From assembly GCF_021032705.1 (NCBI RefSeq), contig NZ_JAHVXI010000001.1, positions 744,001-808,000 on the forward strand: 64,000 nucleotides of DNA, given 5' to 3'. This DNA is from Psychroserpens luteolus. GTDB taxonomy: Bacteria > Bacteroidota > Bacteroidia > Flavobacteriales > Flavobacteriaceae. Position numbers and translations under genes: made by a program. Below the pieces are notes generated by a model. It did not search any database, was not told the origin of the DNA, and saw only the letters and a list, made by a program, of their open reading frames with translations. This document shows, piece after piece, positions 55,206 to 63,858 of this stretch. The number at the start of each line of letters is the position of its first letter. Within the stretch, counting starts at the first letter, position 1.

Positions 55206-55892
55206 TTAATTACCAATAGGATTAACACGCTCTATTTGCTCTTTACTTTTTTCGTAAAGTTCAGGGAACAAACCTTGTGTTAATAAGAGTACTCCAAAAC
55301 CTAAAATCACTAGAGCAATGATTTTTTTTGTTTTAAAAATGAGACGAGGCGTTAGTTTATTCTTTAATCGTTTAGCGAGTGCAATTTTAATTAAATCTGT
55401 TAAAAAATAAACCGTTAACATAGTGATAATAAAGATAAGCACACCGTTTTCAGATTCGGTAATAGTGCTTCCAATAACAATAAATCCTAGCCAACCTAAT
55501 AGCACACCGATATTTATAAAATTAAGTAAGAAGCCTTTTATGAATAGCTTTCCGTAGGCATTCTTTTGGATTTCAACACGATGATATTCTTTGACAATCG
55601 AACGAAAAGACTTAGATGTTTTTATAAAAGATATAAAGCCATAAACCGCTAAAAGTATACCTCCAAAAATTAGGAAATTTGGGTCATCTTTTATTTTATC
55701 AATAAGGTTATTGGTACTATAAAATGCTAATAAAATAAAGACAATATCTGCTAAAATAACACCTAAATCAAAGATTAAAGCGCTTCTAAATCCTTTGGTA
55801 GCACTAGTTTCGAGCAGTACAAAAAATACTGGACCAATTGTGAACGCAAGGATAATTCCGAAGGGAATAGCCGCTAAAATATCATCAAACAT
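55206..55892 (-). CDS. LysE/RhtB family transporter
   Basis: A 228-residue protein with six membrane helices. The N-terminus IPFGIILAFTIGPVFFVLLETS, of which GPxFFxLLxxS is the family core, and the later NIGVLLGWLGFI region fit the LysE translocator family of amino-acid exporters. Substrate unknown. It lies 11 bases upstream of the HWPY protein gene on the same strand, with a TAnnTTTG box upstream, so it may head a three-gene unit. Confidence 0.82.
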   Translation of the reverse strand: MFDDILAAIPFGIILAFTIGPVFFVLLETSATKGFRSALIFDLGVILADIVFILLAFYSTNNLIDKIKDDPNFLIFGGILLAVYGFISFIKTSKSFRSIVKEYHRVEIQKNAYGKLFIKGFLLNFINIGVLLGWLGFIVIGSTITESENGVLIFIITMLTVYFLTDLIKIALAKRLKNKLTPRLIFKTKKIIALVILGFGVLLLTQGLFPELYEKSKEQIERVNPIGN

Positions 55893-55911
55893 ATAGGAAA
55901 TAGCTTTCCTA

Positions 55912-55919
55912 CAAAACTA
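55912..55919 (-). promoter_or_regulatory. -7 promoter element of the LysE-family gene
   Basis: Minus-strand TAGTTTTG matches TAnnTTTG, 19 bases before the ATG at 55892. Confidence 0.5.
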
Positions 55920-55957
55920 ATAAAAAAGACGCGTACTCTGCTAGTTTGAGCAACAGA

Positions 55958-56632
55958 TTAGTTCATTCGTTTAATTCGACCGCCTAATGTCGTTTTTTCT
56001 TTAACATTTTGTGGATTTCCGTAGATGTATACATCACCACCAGCAATAACTCTTGCATCTACTGTTTTAGACGCATTGATATCGGCTTCTCCAGCAGCTT
56101 TTATATTTACTGAAGTATTTTTAGTCTCGAAAGCTTTTCCTTCGTAAACACCACCAGTGTTTAATGTAATGGCTTGAGAAATAGCCTTACCACGAGTTTC
56201 AACAATGCCTCCAGATACGGCTTTAATATCAACTTGTTCTACATCTAAACCTATCTTTAAATGTGCACCTTCTTGAGCTCTTAATTCGATTTGATTTTGT
56301 TCAATAAGCTCATTAGATGTAATAAAAGCACCTTCATTACCATCAATAACATCTAGTGTTGTATAATGCACTGAAACGAAGGTACGATCGCCATTAAAAC
56401 TCTTGTCGGTTTTCATTCTGATCTTTAATTTACCATCTTTATTAATTACAACTACATCTTCTATATCATCTCCAGTAATTTCTACTTTTGATTCGTCAGA
56501 TTTGACAAGATTAACAGCAATGAGGTCATAAACTTTAACTTCATTAAAGTCACCAACAGCTCTCTCTTTAGGATTTTGAGCAATTAATAGTGAAGTAAAT
56601 AAGGTTAGTGTGAGGGTAAAAAAAGTTTTCAT
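55958..56632 (-). CDS. Head-GIN domain protein (DUF2807), secreted
   Basis: A 224-residue secreted protein with a signal peptide (1-18, ending LIAQ) and a repetitive beta-rich body typical of DUF2807/head-GIN domains (AVGDFNEVKVYDLIAVNLVK at the start, then strands ending KISGGI-like VKAVSGGIVETRG). Such proteins form beta-solenoid-like sheets in the envelope of Bacteroidota; function is unknown. It stands alone, in the same orientation as its neighbours. Confidence 0.82.
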   Translation of the reverse strand: MKTFFTLTLTLFTSLLIAQNPKERAVGDFNEVKVYDLIAVNLVKSDESKVEITGDDIEDVVVINKDGKLKIRMKTDKSFNGDRTFVSVHYTTLDVIDGNEGAFITSNELIEQNQIELRAQEGAHLKIGLDVEQVDIKAVSGGIVETRGKAISQAITLNTGGVYEGKAFETKNTSVNIKAAGEADINASKTVDARVIAGGDVYIYGNPQNVKEKTTLGGRIKRMN

Positions 56633-56715
56633 CTTGATGTGTTTTTATAATACTTACGTTTGATTGATGTATTAAAGATGATACCAAATGTTAATTGTTA
56701 CAGTATTATCAAAAT

Positions 56716-57009
56716 TTAAGCAACATGAACAGCAGTTCCTGTAACAGATACAAAAAAATACGAACCACCAACCGTTTCAATATCTACACTTATTCCAACA
56801 ACAGCATTAGCATTTAATTGTTGGGCGTTGGTTTTCATTTTTTGAAAGGCTTGTTCTTTGGCTTCGTTCATAAGGTCTTCAATAATCGTCATATTCTTTT
56901 CTGTTTTAAAAGAAAACTTTGTTTTTAATTCAGAAGATGTTCCTGTGACAATTCCTTTATATTCAAGTATTTTGAAACCTTCAATAGAATTTGTTGTGGT
57001 TAGAATCAT
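56716..57009 (-). CDS. YbjQ/UPF0145 family protein
   Basis: A 97-residue protein matching YbjQ: MILTTTNSIEGFKILEYKGIV at the N-terminus (split motif), repeated short hydrophobic strands, and the conserved ANAVVGISVDIETVG near residue 70. The family is sometimes labelled heavy-metal binding on structural grounds and forms pentamers; its physiological role is unknown. It is 53 bases upstream of the rnr 3' end, on the same strand. Confidence 0.9.
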   Translation of the reverse strand: MILTTTNSIEGFKILEYKGIVTGTSSELKTKFSFKTEKNMTIIEDLMNEAKEQAFQKMKTNAQQLNANAVVGISVDIETVGGSYFFVSVTGTAVHVA

Positions 57010-57062
57010 AATTGTATTTTTTCAATAAGTGTCTATTTATTCTGAAATGTTACACTATAAAA

Positions 57063-59249
57063 TTACGCATCTTCATGCTTTCCTATGAGTGTAAAATCTA
57101 AATGTTTTTTAACAAGATCGGTGTTTTTTACTTTTACAACAACCTCATCACCTAGCTGATACATGAGTTTAGCATTTTTACCAATTAAGGCATAATGATC
57201 TTCATCAAAAACATACTGATCATCTTTCATATCACGAATACTCACCATGCCTTCGCATTTATTTGATATGATTTCAACATAAATTCCCCAATCGGTTACT
57301 CCAGAAATAACACCTACAAATTCTTCATCTTTATGATCTTCCATAAAACGAATTTGCATGTATTTGATAGAATCTCGTTCGGCTTTAGTTGCTAAATTTT
57401 CCATATTACTCGAATGGTTGCATTTATCTTCATAAGCCTCTTCATTAACCGATTTTCCACCATCGAGATAATGTTGTAATAAGCGATGTGCCATCACATC
57501 AGGATAACGTCTAATTGGTGATGTAAAGTGACTGTAGTAATCAAATGCTAATCCGTAATGACCAATATTATGTGTGGTATATTCGGCTTTACTCATCGAA
57601 CGAATCGTTAATGTATCAACAAGGTTTTGTTCCTTTTTACCATTAACATCTTTTAATAAATTATTTAAAGAATTAGAAATACTTTTTCTGTCCTTAAAAT
57701 TGAGTTTATATCCAAAGCGTCCCACAACATTTTGTAAGGCAGCTAATTTACTATCATCTGGTTCGTCATGTACTCGGTAGACAAAGGTTTTCTTTTGTTT
57801 ACCAATAAATTCGGCCACTTTTTTATTAGCCAATAGCATAAACTCCTCAATAAGTTTATTAGCATCTTTACTAGTTTTAAAGTACACACCTACAGGATTT
57901 GCTTCTTGATCTAAATTAAATTTTACTTCAACTTTATCAAAAGAAATAGCACCAGTACTCATACGTTTACGACGCATGATTTTTGCTAATTCATCTAGTT
58001 TTAAAACAGCATTTGCAATAGATTGATCTGCTTGATACGCCTTTCCTGTTAAAGACACGTCTTTAGGAATAGCATTGGTTTTAGTTTCTATAATAGATTG
58101 CGCTTCTTCATAAGCAAAACGTGCATCAGAATACGTGACTGTTCTACCAAACCATTGGTCTTTAATTTCAGCTTTATCATTCATTTGAAACACTGCAGAA
58201 AAGGTATATTTTTCTTCATGAGGTCGTAATGAACACGCACCATTAGACAAAATTTCAGGTAACATTGGCACAACACGATCAACCAAGTATACTGAGGTGG
58301 CACGCTCATAAGCTTCATCGTCTAACACAGTACCTTCTTGTAAATAATGCGATACATCGGCAATATGAATTCCTATTTCATATAAGCCATTATCTAAGAT
58401 TTTAAAAGATAAAGCATCATCAAAATCTTTAGCATCTTTTGGATCTATGGTAAATGTTAAATCTTGTCGCATATCACGACGCTTGGCTATCTCTTCTTTA
58501 GTAATAGAAGTATCTAATTGGTTCGCATAATCTTCTACATCATGAGGAAATTCGTAAGGCAATCCATACTCAGCTAGAATAGAGTGAATCTCGGTACTAT
58601 GTTCTCCAGGTTTACCCAGAACTTTAAGTACTCTTCCATAAGGAGAATCGGCTTTTTCTGGCCAATCTTCTAAGGAAACTAGTACCTTATCACCTTCTTC
58701 GGCTTTGTTGATTTTATTGATAGGTACAAAAATATCGGTATGCATTTTATTACCATCAGTAATCACAAAAGCATAGTTTTTATGAATTTGAATTACACCA
58801 ACATATTCGCTTTTAGCGCGTTTAATAATACCAGTAATCTCACCTTCTATTCTACCGCGTTTTCTTCTTTTATAGGCATAAAATTCAACCTCATCACCAT
58901 CTAAAGCTTTGTTCATATTATTAGACGCTATATAGATATCTTCATCAAAATCGTCGCTAATGATATATCCAGAACCTCTGGACGCCATATCAACAATACC
59001 GATATGATATTCGGTATTAATAATCGCTTTAAACTTACCGCGATCTATTTGTTCTATTTCCTGTTTCGCAGCGAGTTTGGCTAAAGTCTTTATAATTTGA
59101 TTTCTACTACTGGCGTCATTAACACCAAGCTTAGCAGCAATTTGTTTATAGTTAAAGGATTGGTTTCTGTCTTTTTTTAAAATACTAAGAATTGTATTTG
59201 TAAGGTTTGAAATCCCTTTTTTGGATTTCCTTTTTTTCTTTTTTGTCAT
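57063..59249 (-). CDS. rnr: Ribonuclease R
   Basis: A 728-residue RNase II/R-family exoribonuclease. Order: helix-turn-helix-like N-terminus (about 15-75), cold-shock OB domains (about 80-240), the RNB catalytic domain beginning DPKDAKDFDDAL at 269-280 with its Asp cluster, and a C-terminal S1 domain (about 645-720, GVISGVTDWGIYVEI). It degrades structured RNA 3'-5' and acts in trans-translation and cold response. The 715-base region upstream is a candidate replication origin. Confidence 0.96.
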   Translation of the reverse strand: MTKKKKRKSKKGISNLTNTILSILKKDRNQSFNYKQIAAKLGVNDASSRNQIIKTLAKLAAKQEIEQIDRGKFKAIINTEYHIGIVDMASRGSGYIISDDFDEDIYIASNNMNKALDGDEVEFYAYKRRKRGRIEGEITGIIKRAKSEYVGVIQIHKNYAFVITDGNKMHTDIFVPINKINKAEEGDKVLVSLEDWPEKADSPYGRVLKVLGKPGEHSTEIHSILAEYGLPYEFPHDVEDYANQLDTSITKEEIAKRRDMRQDLTFTIDPKDAKDFDDALSFKILDNGLYEIGIHIADVSHYLQEGTVLDDEAYERATSVYLVDRVVPMLPEILSNGACSLRPHEEKYTFSAVFQMNDKAEIKDQWFGRTVTYSDARFAYEEAQSIIETKTNAIPKDVSLTGKAYQADQSIANAVLKLDELAKIMRRKRMSTGAISFDKVEVKFNLDQEANPVGVYFKTSKDANKLIEEFMLLANKKVAEFIGKQKKTFVYRVHDEPDDSKLAALQNVVGRFGYKLNFKDRKSISNSLNNLLKDVNGKKEQNLVDTLTIRSMSKAEYTTHNIGHYGLAFDYYSHFTSPIRRYPDVMAHRLLQHYLDGGKSVNEEAYEDKCNHSSNMENLATKAERDSIKYMQIRFMEDHKDEEFVGVISGVTDWGIYVEIISNKCEGMVSIRDMKDDQYVFDEDHYALIGKNAKLMYQLGDEVVVKVKNTDLVKKHLDFTLIGKHEDA

Positions 59250-59964
59250 TATAATTTGTAATCATTTTCATTTCCTAAAAGTGTTAGGAATTCAGTCTTT
59301 AAAAAACTTAATATAAGGAGGAGTGAAGATATTAAGTTTCTGCAAATCTACGGTTTAATTATTTAATCGTGTTTAGTTAAGGTTAAATTAATGAAAAAGA
59401 CTTGTTATCAACACATATATTCATATTATCTTTTTTCTTTTAAAATTTCAAAAATAAAATGATGGTTATTATTGCTTGTTAATAGTGAGTATAACTTTTT
59501 AAACTTTTGTTTTGATTAGTGACTTATATAATTCAATTAATAAGTAATGAACATTAAATTGAGATATAAACCACTCATTTTAAAGATAAATAGTAATACT
59601 ATTAACAGCTGTTGATAATTGATGTTGACAACTAAAATTTAATAAGTATTTATAAAATTTGTGTTGGTATCTTAAGATTTGAATGCTGATAACTTCACCA
59701 AAAAAAACCTGTAACTTTTTTGGTTATCATAACTCTGTTTTGGTTTGAAAAAATTATCAGATAATCCTAATAAAAGTTTTAAATACTTAACAGAAGATAT
59801 TAACAAGTAATGCTATAAAAATAGCTTAGAAGTTAACAACGTCTATTATCATATAAAATCAGATCTTATTCAAACTTAATTATTATGAATAACTATGTGT
59901 TTTATCCTTCGGTTTATTTATAAGCAATTATTAACTTTAAGGTTTTAAACAACACCCTAAAATT
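59250..59964. other. oriC: AT-rich gene-free region, candidate oriC
   Basis: The largest gene-free stretch of the window, between divergent rnr and rpiB, and markedly AT-rich. It holds TTATCAACA at 59405-59413, the same motif inverted at 59610-59618, a related TGTTGACAA at 59623-59631, and four TTAACA motifs (around 59602, 59787, 59800 and 59833). TTATCAACA differs by one base from the DnaA box TTATCCACA. An inverted GTTATCATAAC lies near 59723. rnpA, mnmG and two parS sites are within 21 kb. No exact DnaA box was seen, so this is only a candidate; it also carries the rnr and rpiB promoters. Confidence 0.45.
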
Positions 59965-60399
59965 ATGACCATTTCAATAGGTAACGATCACGCAGGAACC
60001 CAATATAAACAGGCTATTGTAGAACATCTGGAGGCTAAAGGTTTTACAGTTAATAACTATGGAACAAATGCTAATGACAGTGTTGATTATCCAGATTATG
60101 TACATCCAGTAGCAAATGATGTAGCTGATAACAAAGTGAATTTCGGAATCTTGATCTGCGGAAGTGCTAATGGTGTAGCGATGACCGCTAACAAGCATCA
60201 AAAAGTTAGAGCAGGAATTTGTTGGACCAAAGAAATCACCGAATTAACCAGACAACATAATAATGCTAATATTTGTTGCATTCCAGCTCGCTTTACAGCC
60301 TTACAGCAAGCAATTCAAATTGTAGATACGTTTTTAAATACCGAATTTGAAGGTGGTCGCCATCAAAAACGAGTAGATAAAATTCCTGTGTCTTGTTAA
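59965..60399 (+). CDS. rpiB: Ribose-5-phosphate isomerase B
   Basis: A 144-residue RpiB/LacAB-family sugar isomerase. SIGNDHAGTQYKQ at the start and ILICGSANGVAMTANKH near residue 66 (catalytic Cys and anion-binding loop) identify it. It interconverts ribose-5-phosphate and ribulose-5-phosphate in the pentose phosphate pathway. It is divergent from rnr and 9 bases before a GNAT gene on the same strand. Confidence 0.95.
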   Translation: MTISIGNDHAGTQYKQAIVEHLEAKGFTVNNYGTNANDSVDYPDYVHPVANDVADNKVNFGILICGSANGVAMTANKHQKVRAGICWTKEITELTRQHNNANICCIPARFTALQQAIQIVDTFLNTEFEGGRHQKRVDKIPVSC

Positions 60400-60408
60400 T
60401 CTAGGTCT

Positions 60409-60855
60409 ATGCTAGAGATAAAAGTAAAAACGTTTGAGGAGTTATCAACTCAAGAATTATATGAAGTACTTCAATTAAGAAGTGAGGTATTTGTGGTAGA
60501 ACAAGATTGTGTGTATCAAGATTTAGATGGAAAAGATCAAAATGCACTACACGTTATTGGTTTTAAAAACAACAAAGTAGTCGCTTATACGAGAGTATTT
60601 AAACCAGGTGATTATTTTACATATGCTAGTATTGGTAGAGTAGTGGTTGATGCTAAAGAAAGAGCTCATAAATATGGTTATGATATCATGAAAGCTTCTA
60701 TTGAAGCAGTGAAGTCTCACTATAATGAAACTCAAATTAAAATTTCGGCACAAACGTATTTAAAACGTTTTTATAATAATTTAGAATTTTATGAAGTAGG
60801 AGAGGAGTATCTAGAAGATGGAATTCCGCATATAGGTATGATGTATAAAACATAA
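60409..60855 (+). CDS. GNAT-family N-acetyltransferase (ElaA-like)
   Basis: A 148-residue acetyltransferase of the ElaA type: LQLRSEVFVVEQDCVYQDLDG near residue 21 (split), IGRVVVDAKERAHKYGYDIMKA, which is the acetyl-CoA-binding helix region, and YLKRFYNNLEFYEVGEEYLEDG. The substrate is unknown. It follows rpiB by 9 bases and is likely cotranscribed. Confidence 0.9.
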   Translation: MLEIKVKTFEELSTQELYEVLQLRSEVFVVEQDCVYQDLDGKDQNALHVIGFKNNKVVAYTRVFKPGDYFTYASIGRVVVDAKERAHKYGYDIMKASIEAVKSHYNETQIKISAQTYLKRFYNNLEFYEVGEEYLEDGIPHIGMMYKT

Positions 60856-60927
60856 GATGAGTTCTATTGCACCACAATTTATTATTAGAATTGGTAGAAT
60901 TTTATGCTTCGTAAGGTCTTTAGATCA

Positions 60928-61770
60928 CTAATTATTTTCACCAACATAGGTGACTAGAATCTCGACACGACGATCAAATTTTGGCTCACCACCTAACGGA
61001 AATTTTCTGCGCATCCCTACATATTTCATACGCCTTTTACTTACCCCTTTTTTAGCTAAATAATCATAAATAAATTTAGCTCTAGCCACTGATAAATTAC
61101 GCTTTTTAGTTTTACGATCTATAGCATCTCTACTGTTTTGGGTACAACAAACGTGACCTTGAATTGTGAAATAAATATCTTCTCGCTCTACTAAAGCTTT
61201 AGCAATATTTTCAAGTGTTGGTTTTGATTCGGGTAATAATTTACTATACCCAGTTTTAAATAAAATATTGTCTAATGTAAATTTATCACCAGCTTTTAAT
61301 TCGCCTTTAATGATTTCTTCAACCTTAGGTTTTTCTTCAACTACTTCTTGAACTCTAGGTGGATTATAGGGCTGAACAATAACCTCAACCTTTCTATTTA
61401 AACCTCTAATTTTATGAATATCTTCCTCTTTTACTAATTTAAGAAGCACCTCTCCTTTTCCATCAACATTCGTTATGATGGATTCATCAAATTCATTATT
61501 AGAAAAAATAGTTTTTATCGAATTAGCTCGATTTTGTGATAGAACCAAGTTATAAGAATCTGATCCTCTGTCATCTGTAAATCCATAAATAGAGACTTTT
61601 TCAATATCTAAAGTTTCAATTTCAGATAAAAATAACAGCAAACGATAGTGTTCTGTTGGAGGTACATCATACTTATCTGTTTCAAAATATACCTCATGAG
61701 TCATTGCTTCTTGAGCAAAGAAAAATTGAGTAAAAATGAGCGATATGAACAGTATTTTTTTCATTATCAT
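60928..61770 (-). CDS. Secreted protein with two OmpA-like domains
   Basis: A protein of about 280 residues; starts at 61770 or two codons later at 61764 (MKKILFISLIF). A signal peptide ends FFFAQ. Two OmpA-like units are visible. The first, about residues 25-135, has VYFETDKYDV and YGFTDDRGSDSYNLVLSQNRA ending RKVEVIV. The second, about 160-275, has NILFKTGYSKLLPES, FTIQGHVCC and NLSVARAKFIYDYL ending RRVEILV. OmpA domains bind peptidoglycan, so tandem units could tether or span the wall. The second unit carries CC near the usual GHTD position. Single-gene transcript with its own -7 box. Confidence 0.82.
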   Translation of the reverse strand: MIMKKILFISLIFTQFFFAQEAMTHEVYFETDKYDVPPTEHYRLLLFLSEIETLDIEKVSIYGFTDDRGSDSYNLVLSQNRANSIKTIFSNNEFDESIITNVDGKGEVLLKLVKEEDIHKIRGLNRKVEVIVQPYNPPRVQEVVEEKPKVEEIIKGELKAGDKFTLDNILFKTGYSKLLPESKPTLENIAKALVEREDIYFTIQGHVCCTQNSRDAIDRKTKKRNLSVARAKFIYDYLAKKGVSKRRMKYVGMRRKFPLGGEPKFDRRVEILVTYVGENN

Positions 61771-61813
61771 ACGTCTACAGATAATACAATATAGATTTTT
61801 TTAACGTTTTCGT

Positions 61814-61821
61814 CAAATTTA
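61814..61821 (-). promoter_or_regulatory. -7 promoter element of the double-OmpA gene
   Basis: Minus-strand TAAATTTG matches TAnnTTTG, in the 60-base gap between the OmpA-domain gene and the S41 peptidase gene, 43 bases before the start codon at 61770. Confidence 0.45.
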
Positions 61822-61830
61822 AACGTTGTA

Positions 61831-63477
61831 TCAATCTAAGTAACTTAAATAATTTGAAGGGTTTTTTAGTATTTCAACACCCTTTTGAATTTCAAAATTA
61901 TTAGCTACATAATAGGTATATAAACCTTCACGATAAAAATAGCGTTTCACGATTTCATCAGATAATAGCGATAATAATTGTGATTTATTATCATCAATCG
62001 CTTTACTTTTATAACGGTCTAAAGCCGAAATTAAATCAGAATAGTCAGAATTAATTTCATTATTTAATTGTTCTTCTTTTGCAACAGTAAGTGCATTAGC
62101 AAACGCCTTTTCTGTTTGTGTTTCGAAGTTAAAGTTATTAGCATTTAAGAAATTTTTAAAATCACTAAAGTCTGAATCGGTCAAACTAAAATTTTCTAAA
62201 TCTGTTATAGAATTCTTGTAATAATAGGCTGTAGCATATTTAAAAATAAGATTTTCATTAATAATGGCTTTAGTAATGGTGCTCAACTTTGTAGCATCCA
62301 ATTCTAAATCTGGTTGCACGCCTCCACCATCATAAACAGTTCGTCCTTTTTTAGTTTTAAAGGCATTATAATTTTCTTGTTTAACGCGAGTAGCATTTCC
62401 GTTTTCATCGCGATTCCAATAATCAAGAGCTTGAATACAACGTCCTGAAGGTGTATAATATCTTGAAATAGTGATTTTCATTTGCGTACCATAAGTAAGT
62501 CGCTTAGGTCGCTGTACAAGACCTTTTCCAAAACTACGAGCGCCAACTACAACAGCACGATCTAAATCTTGTAAAGCTCCAGATACGATTTCACTTGCTG
62601 AAGCACTAGCACCATCAATAAGTACAACTAAAGGAATTTCGGTATCTATAGGTTCTTTTGATGTGTAATAGGTTTTATTGTATTTTTTAACCTTTGATTT
62701 TGTCGTCACCACAAGCTGGTTCTTTGGAACAAAAATATTAGTCACGTTAACCGCTTCTCTTAATAATCCTCCAGGATTACCACGTAGATCTAAAATTAAC
62801 TTTTCTGCACCTTGATTTTTTAAAGCACGAAGCGCACTAATGGTTTCTGATGATGTTTTTTCATTAAACTTTCTAAGGACGATGTATCCAATATTATCAT
62901 TAACCATAGAATAGTGTGGTACAGCATGAATATCTACAGCTTCTCTTTGTATGGTTGCTGTTTCGGTTTTTCCTTGTCTGATGTAAGTCACATTTACAGA
63001 AGTTCCAGCTGCACCTTGGAGTAGGTTTCCTGCGTCATCTTTAAAATCGGCAACCACAACATTATCAACCTTTATAATTTCGTCTCCAGCTTTGAGTCCA
63101 GCTTTATCAGCGGCATAATCTTTATAAGGTTCAACAATAACTAATTTATCTTTTAAGGTTAGCACATTTGCACCAATACCTGTATAATCACCAGCATTAT
63201 TTATTCGTGATGCTTCAACATCCTGTTCATTGTAATAATTAGTGTATGGATCTAGATCGGCAAGCATACTCTTAATTGCGGTATCCATGAGATCTCCAGG
63301 ATTGGTTTCATCTACATAGTTCATATTTAGCTCTTTAAAGAGCGTTGTAAATATTTCTATTTGTTTAGCAATTTCGAAAAAGTCGCTTTTAAAAGCGGTT
63401 CCACTAAAAAATACGGTGAATGCTAGTAGCGGAATTAAAATCCGTTTGTGTAGTAGTTTTCTCATGATTTTAATCAT
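61831..63477 (-). CDS. S41-family C-terminal processing peptidase
   Basis: A 548-residue protein with a signal peptide or signal anchor (to about residue 32), a PDZ domain (about 90-170; GIGANVLTLKDKLVIVEPY, GLKAGDEIIKVDN) and an S41 catalytic domain. The Ser/Lys dyad motifs are present: DGASASASEIVSGALQDLDR near residue 290, and RSFGKGLVQ near 317. It is a CtpA/Tsp-like protease of the periplasm. The C-terminal 180 residues are helical. It is immediately downstream of rnpA with no gap (ATG adjoins the rnpA stop), so translational coupling is expected. A start four codons later (63465) is also possible. Confidence 0.93.
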   Translation of the reverse strand: MIKIMRKLLHKRILIPLLAFTVFFSGTAFKSDFFEIAKQIEIFTTLFKELNMNYVDETNPGDLMDTAIKSMLADLDPYTNYYNEQDVEASRINNAGDYTGIGANVLTLKDKLVIVEPYKDYAADKAGLKAGDEIIKVDNVVVADFKDDAGNLLQGAAGTSVNVTYIRQGKTETATIQREAVDIHAVPHYSMVNDNIGYIVLRKFNEKTSSETISALRALKNQGAEKLILDLRGNPGGLLREAVNVTNIFVPKNQLVVTTKSKVKKYNKTYYTSKEPIDTEIPLVVLIDGASASASEIVSGALQDLDRAVVVGARSFGKGLVQRPKRLTYGTQMKITISRYYTPSGRCIQALDYWNRDENGNATRVKQENYNAFKTKKGRTVYDGGGVQPDLELDATKLSTITKAIINENLIFKYATAYYYKNSITDLENFSLTDSDFSDFKNFLNANNFNFETQTEKAFANALTVAKEEQLNNEINSDYSDLISALDRYKSKAIDDNKSQLLSLLSDEIVKRYFYREGLYTYYVANNFEIQKGVEILKNPSNYLSYLD

Positions 63478-63858
63478 TTATTGTTGGGACACCTTTTTAG
63501 AAAAAGCATCTAAAAGTTCTTTCATTTTTGTTTCTATGGAATCAAAATCCGTTCCATCCTTACCAATGTACAAAATCATTAACGCATAAGACGATAAAAT
63601 GTTGTTAAAATACTCAGCTTTATTAAGGCGATAGGCTTCTCTAAGTAAGCGTTTGATACGATTTCTGTCTACAGCATTTTTAAAATGACGCTTACTTACA
63701 GAAACACCAGTTTTAAATTGAATAGCCTCCTCGTCAAATGTTGTTTCTAGATATACCAAACGCAACGGATAGGTAGAGATTGATTTTCCTTCAGAAAACA
63801 ACTGCTCTATCAGTTTTTTACTTTTAAGCTTTTCTTTTTTTGGATAAGAAAATGACAT
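63478..63858 (-). CDS. rnpA: Ribonuclease P protein component
   Basis: A 126-residue basic protein with the RNR box KNAVDRNRIKRLLREAYR near residues 60-77, the diagnostic motif of RnpA, and KSKKLIEQLFSEGKS near the N-terminus. It assists the RNase P RNA in 5' processing of tRNAs. In many bacteria rnpA lies by rpmH close to oriC; rpmH is not visible here. It abuts the S41 peptidase gene directly downstream, and an unknown small ORF ends just before it. Confidence 0.94.
   Translation of the reverse strand: MSFSYPKKEKLKSKKLIEQLFSEGKSISTYPLRLVYLETTFDEEAIQFKTGVSVSKRHFKNAVDRNRIKRLLREAYRLNKAEYFNNILSSYALMILYIGKDGTDFDSIETKMKELLDAFSKKVSQQ

Noticed and set aside
59974-60201. 75-residue open frame opposite rpiB
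   Set aside because: It lies fully antisense within rpiB, without a promoter or recognisable product.
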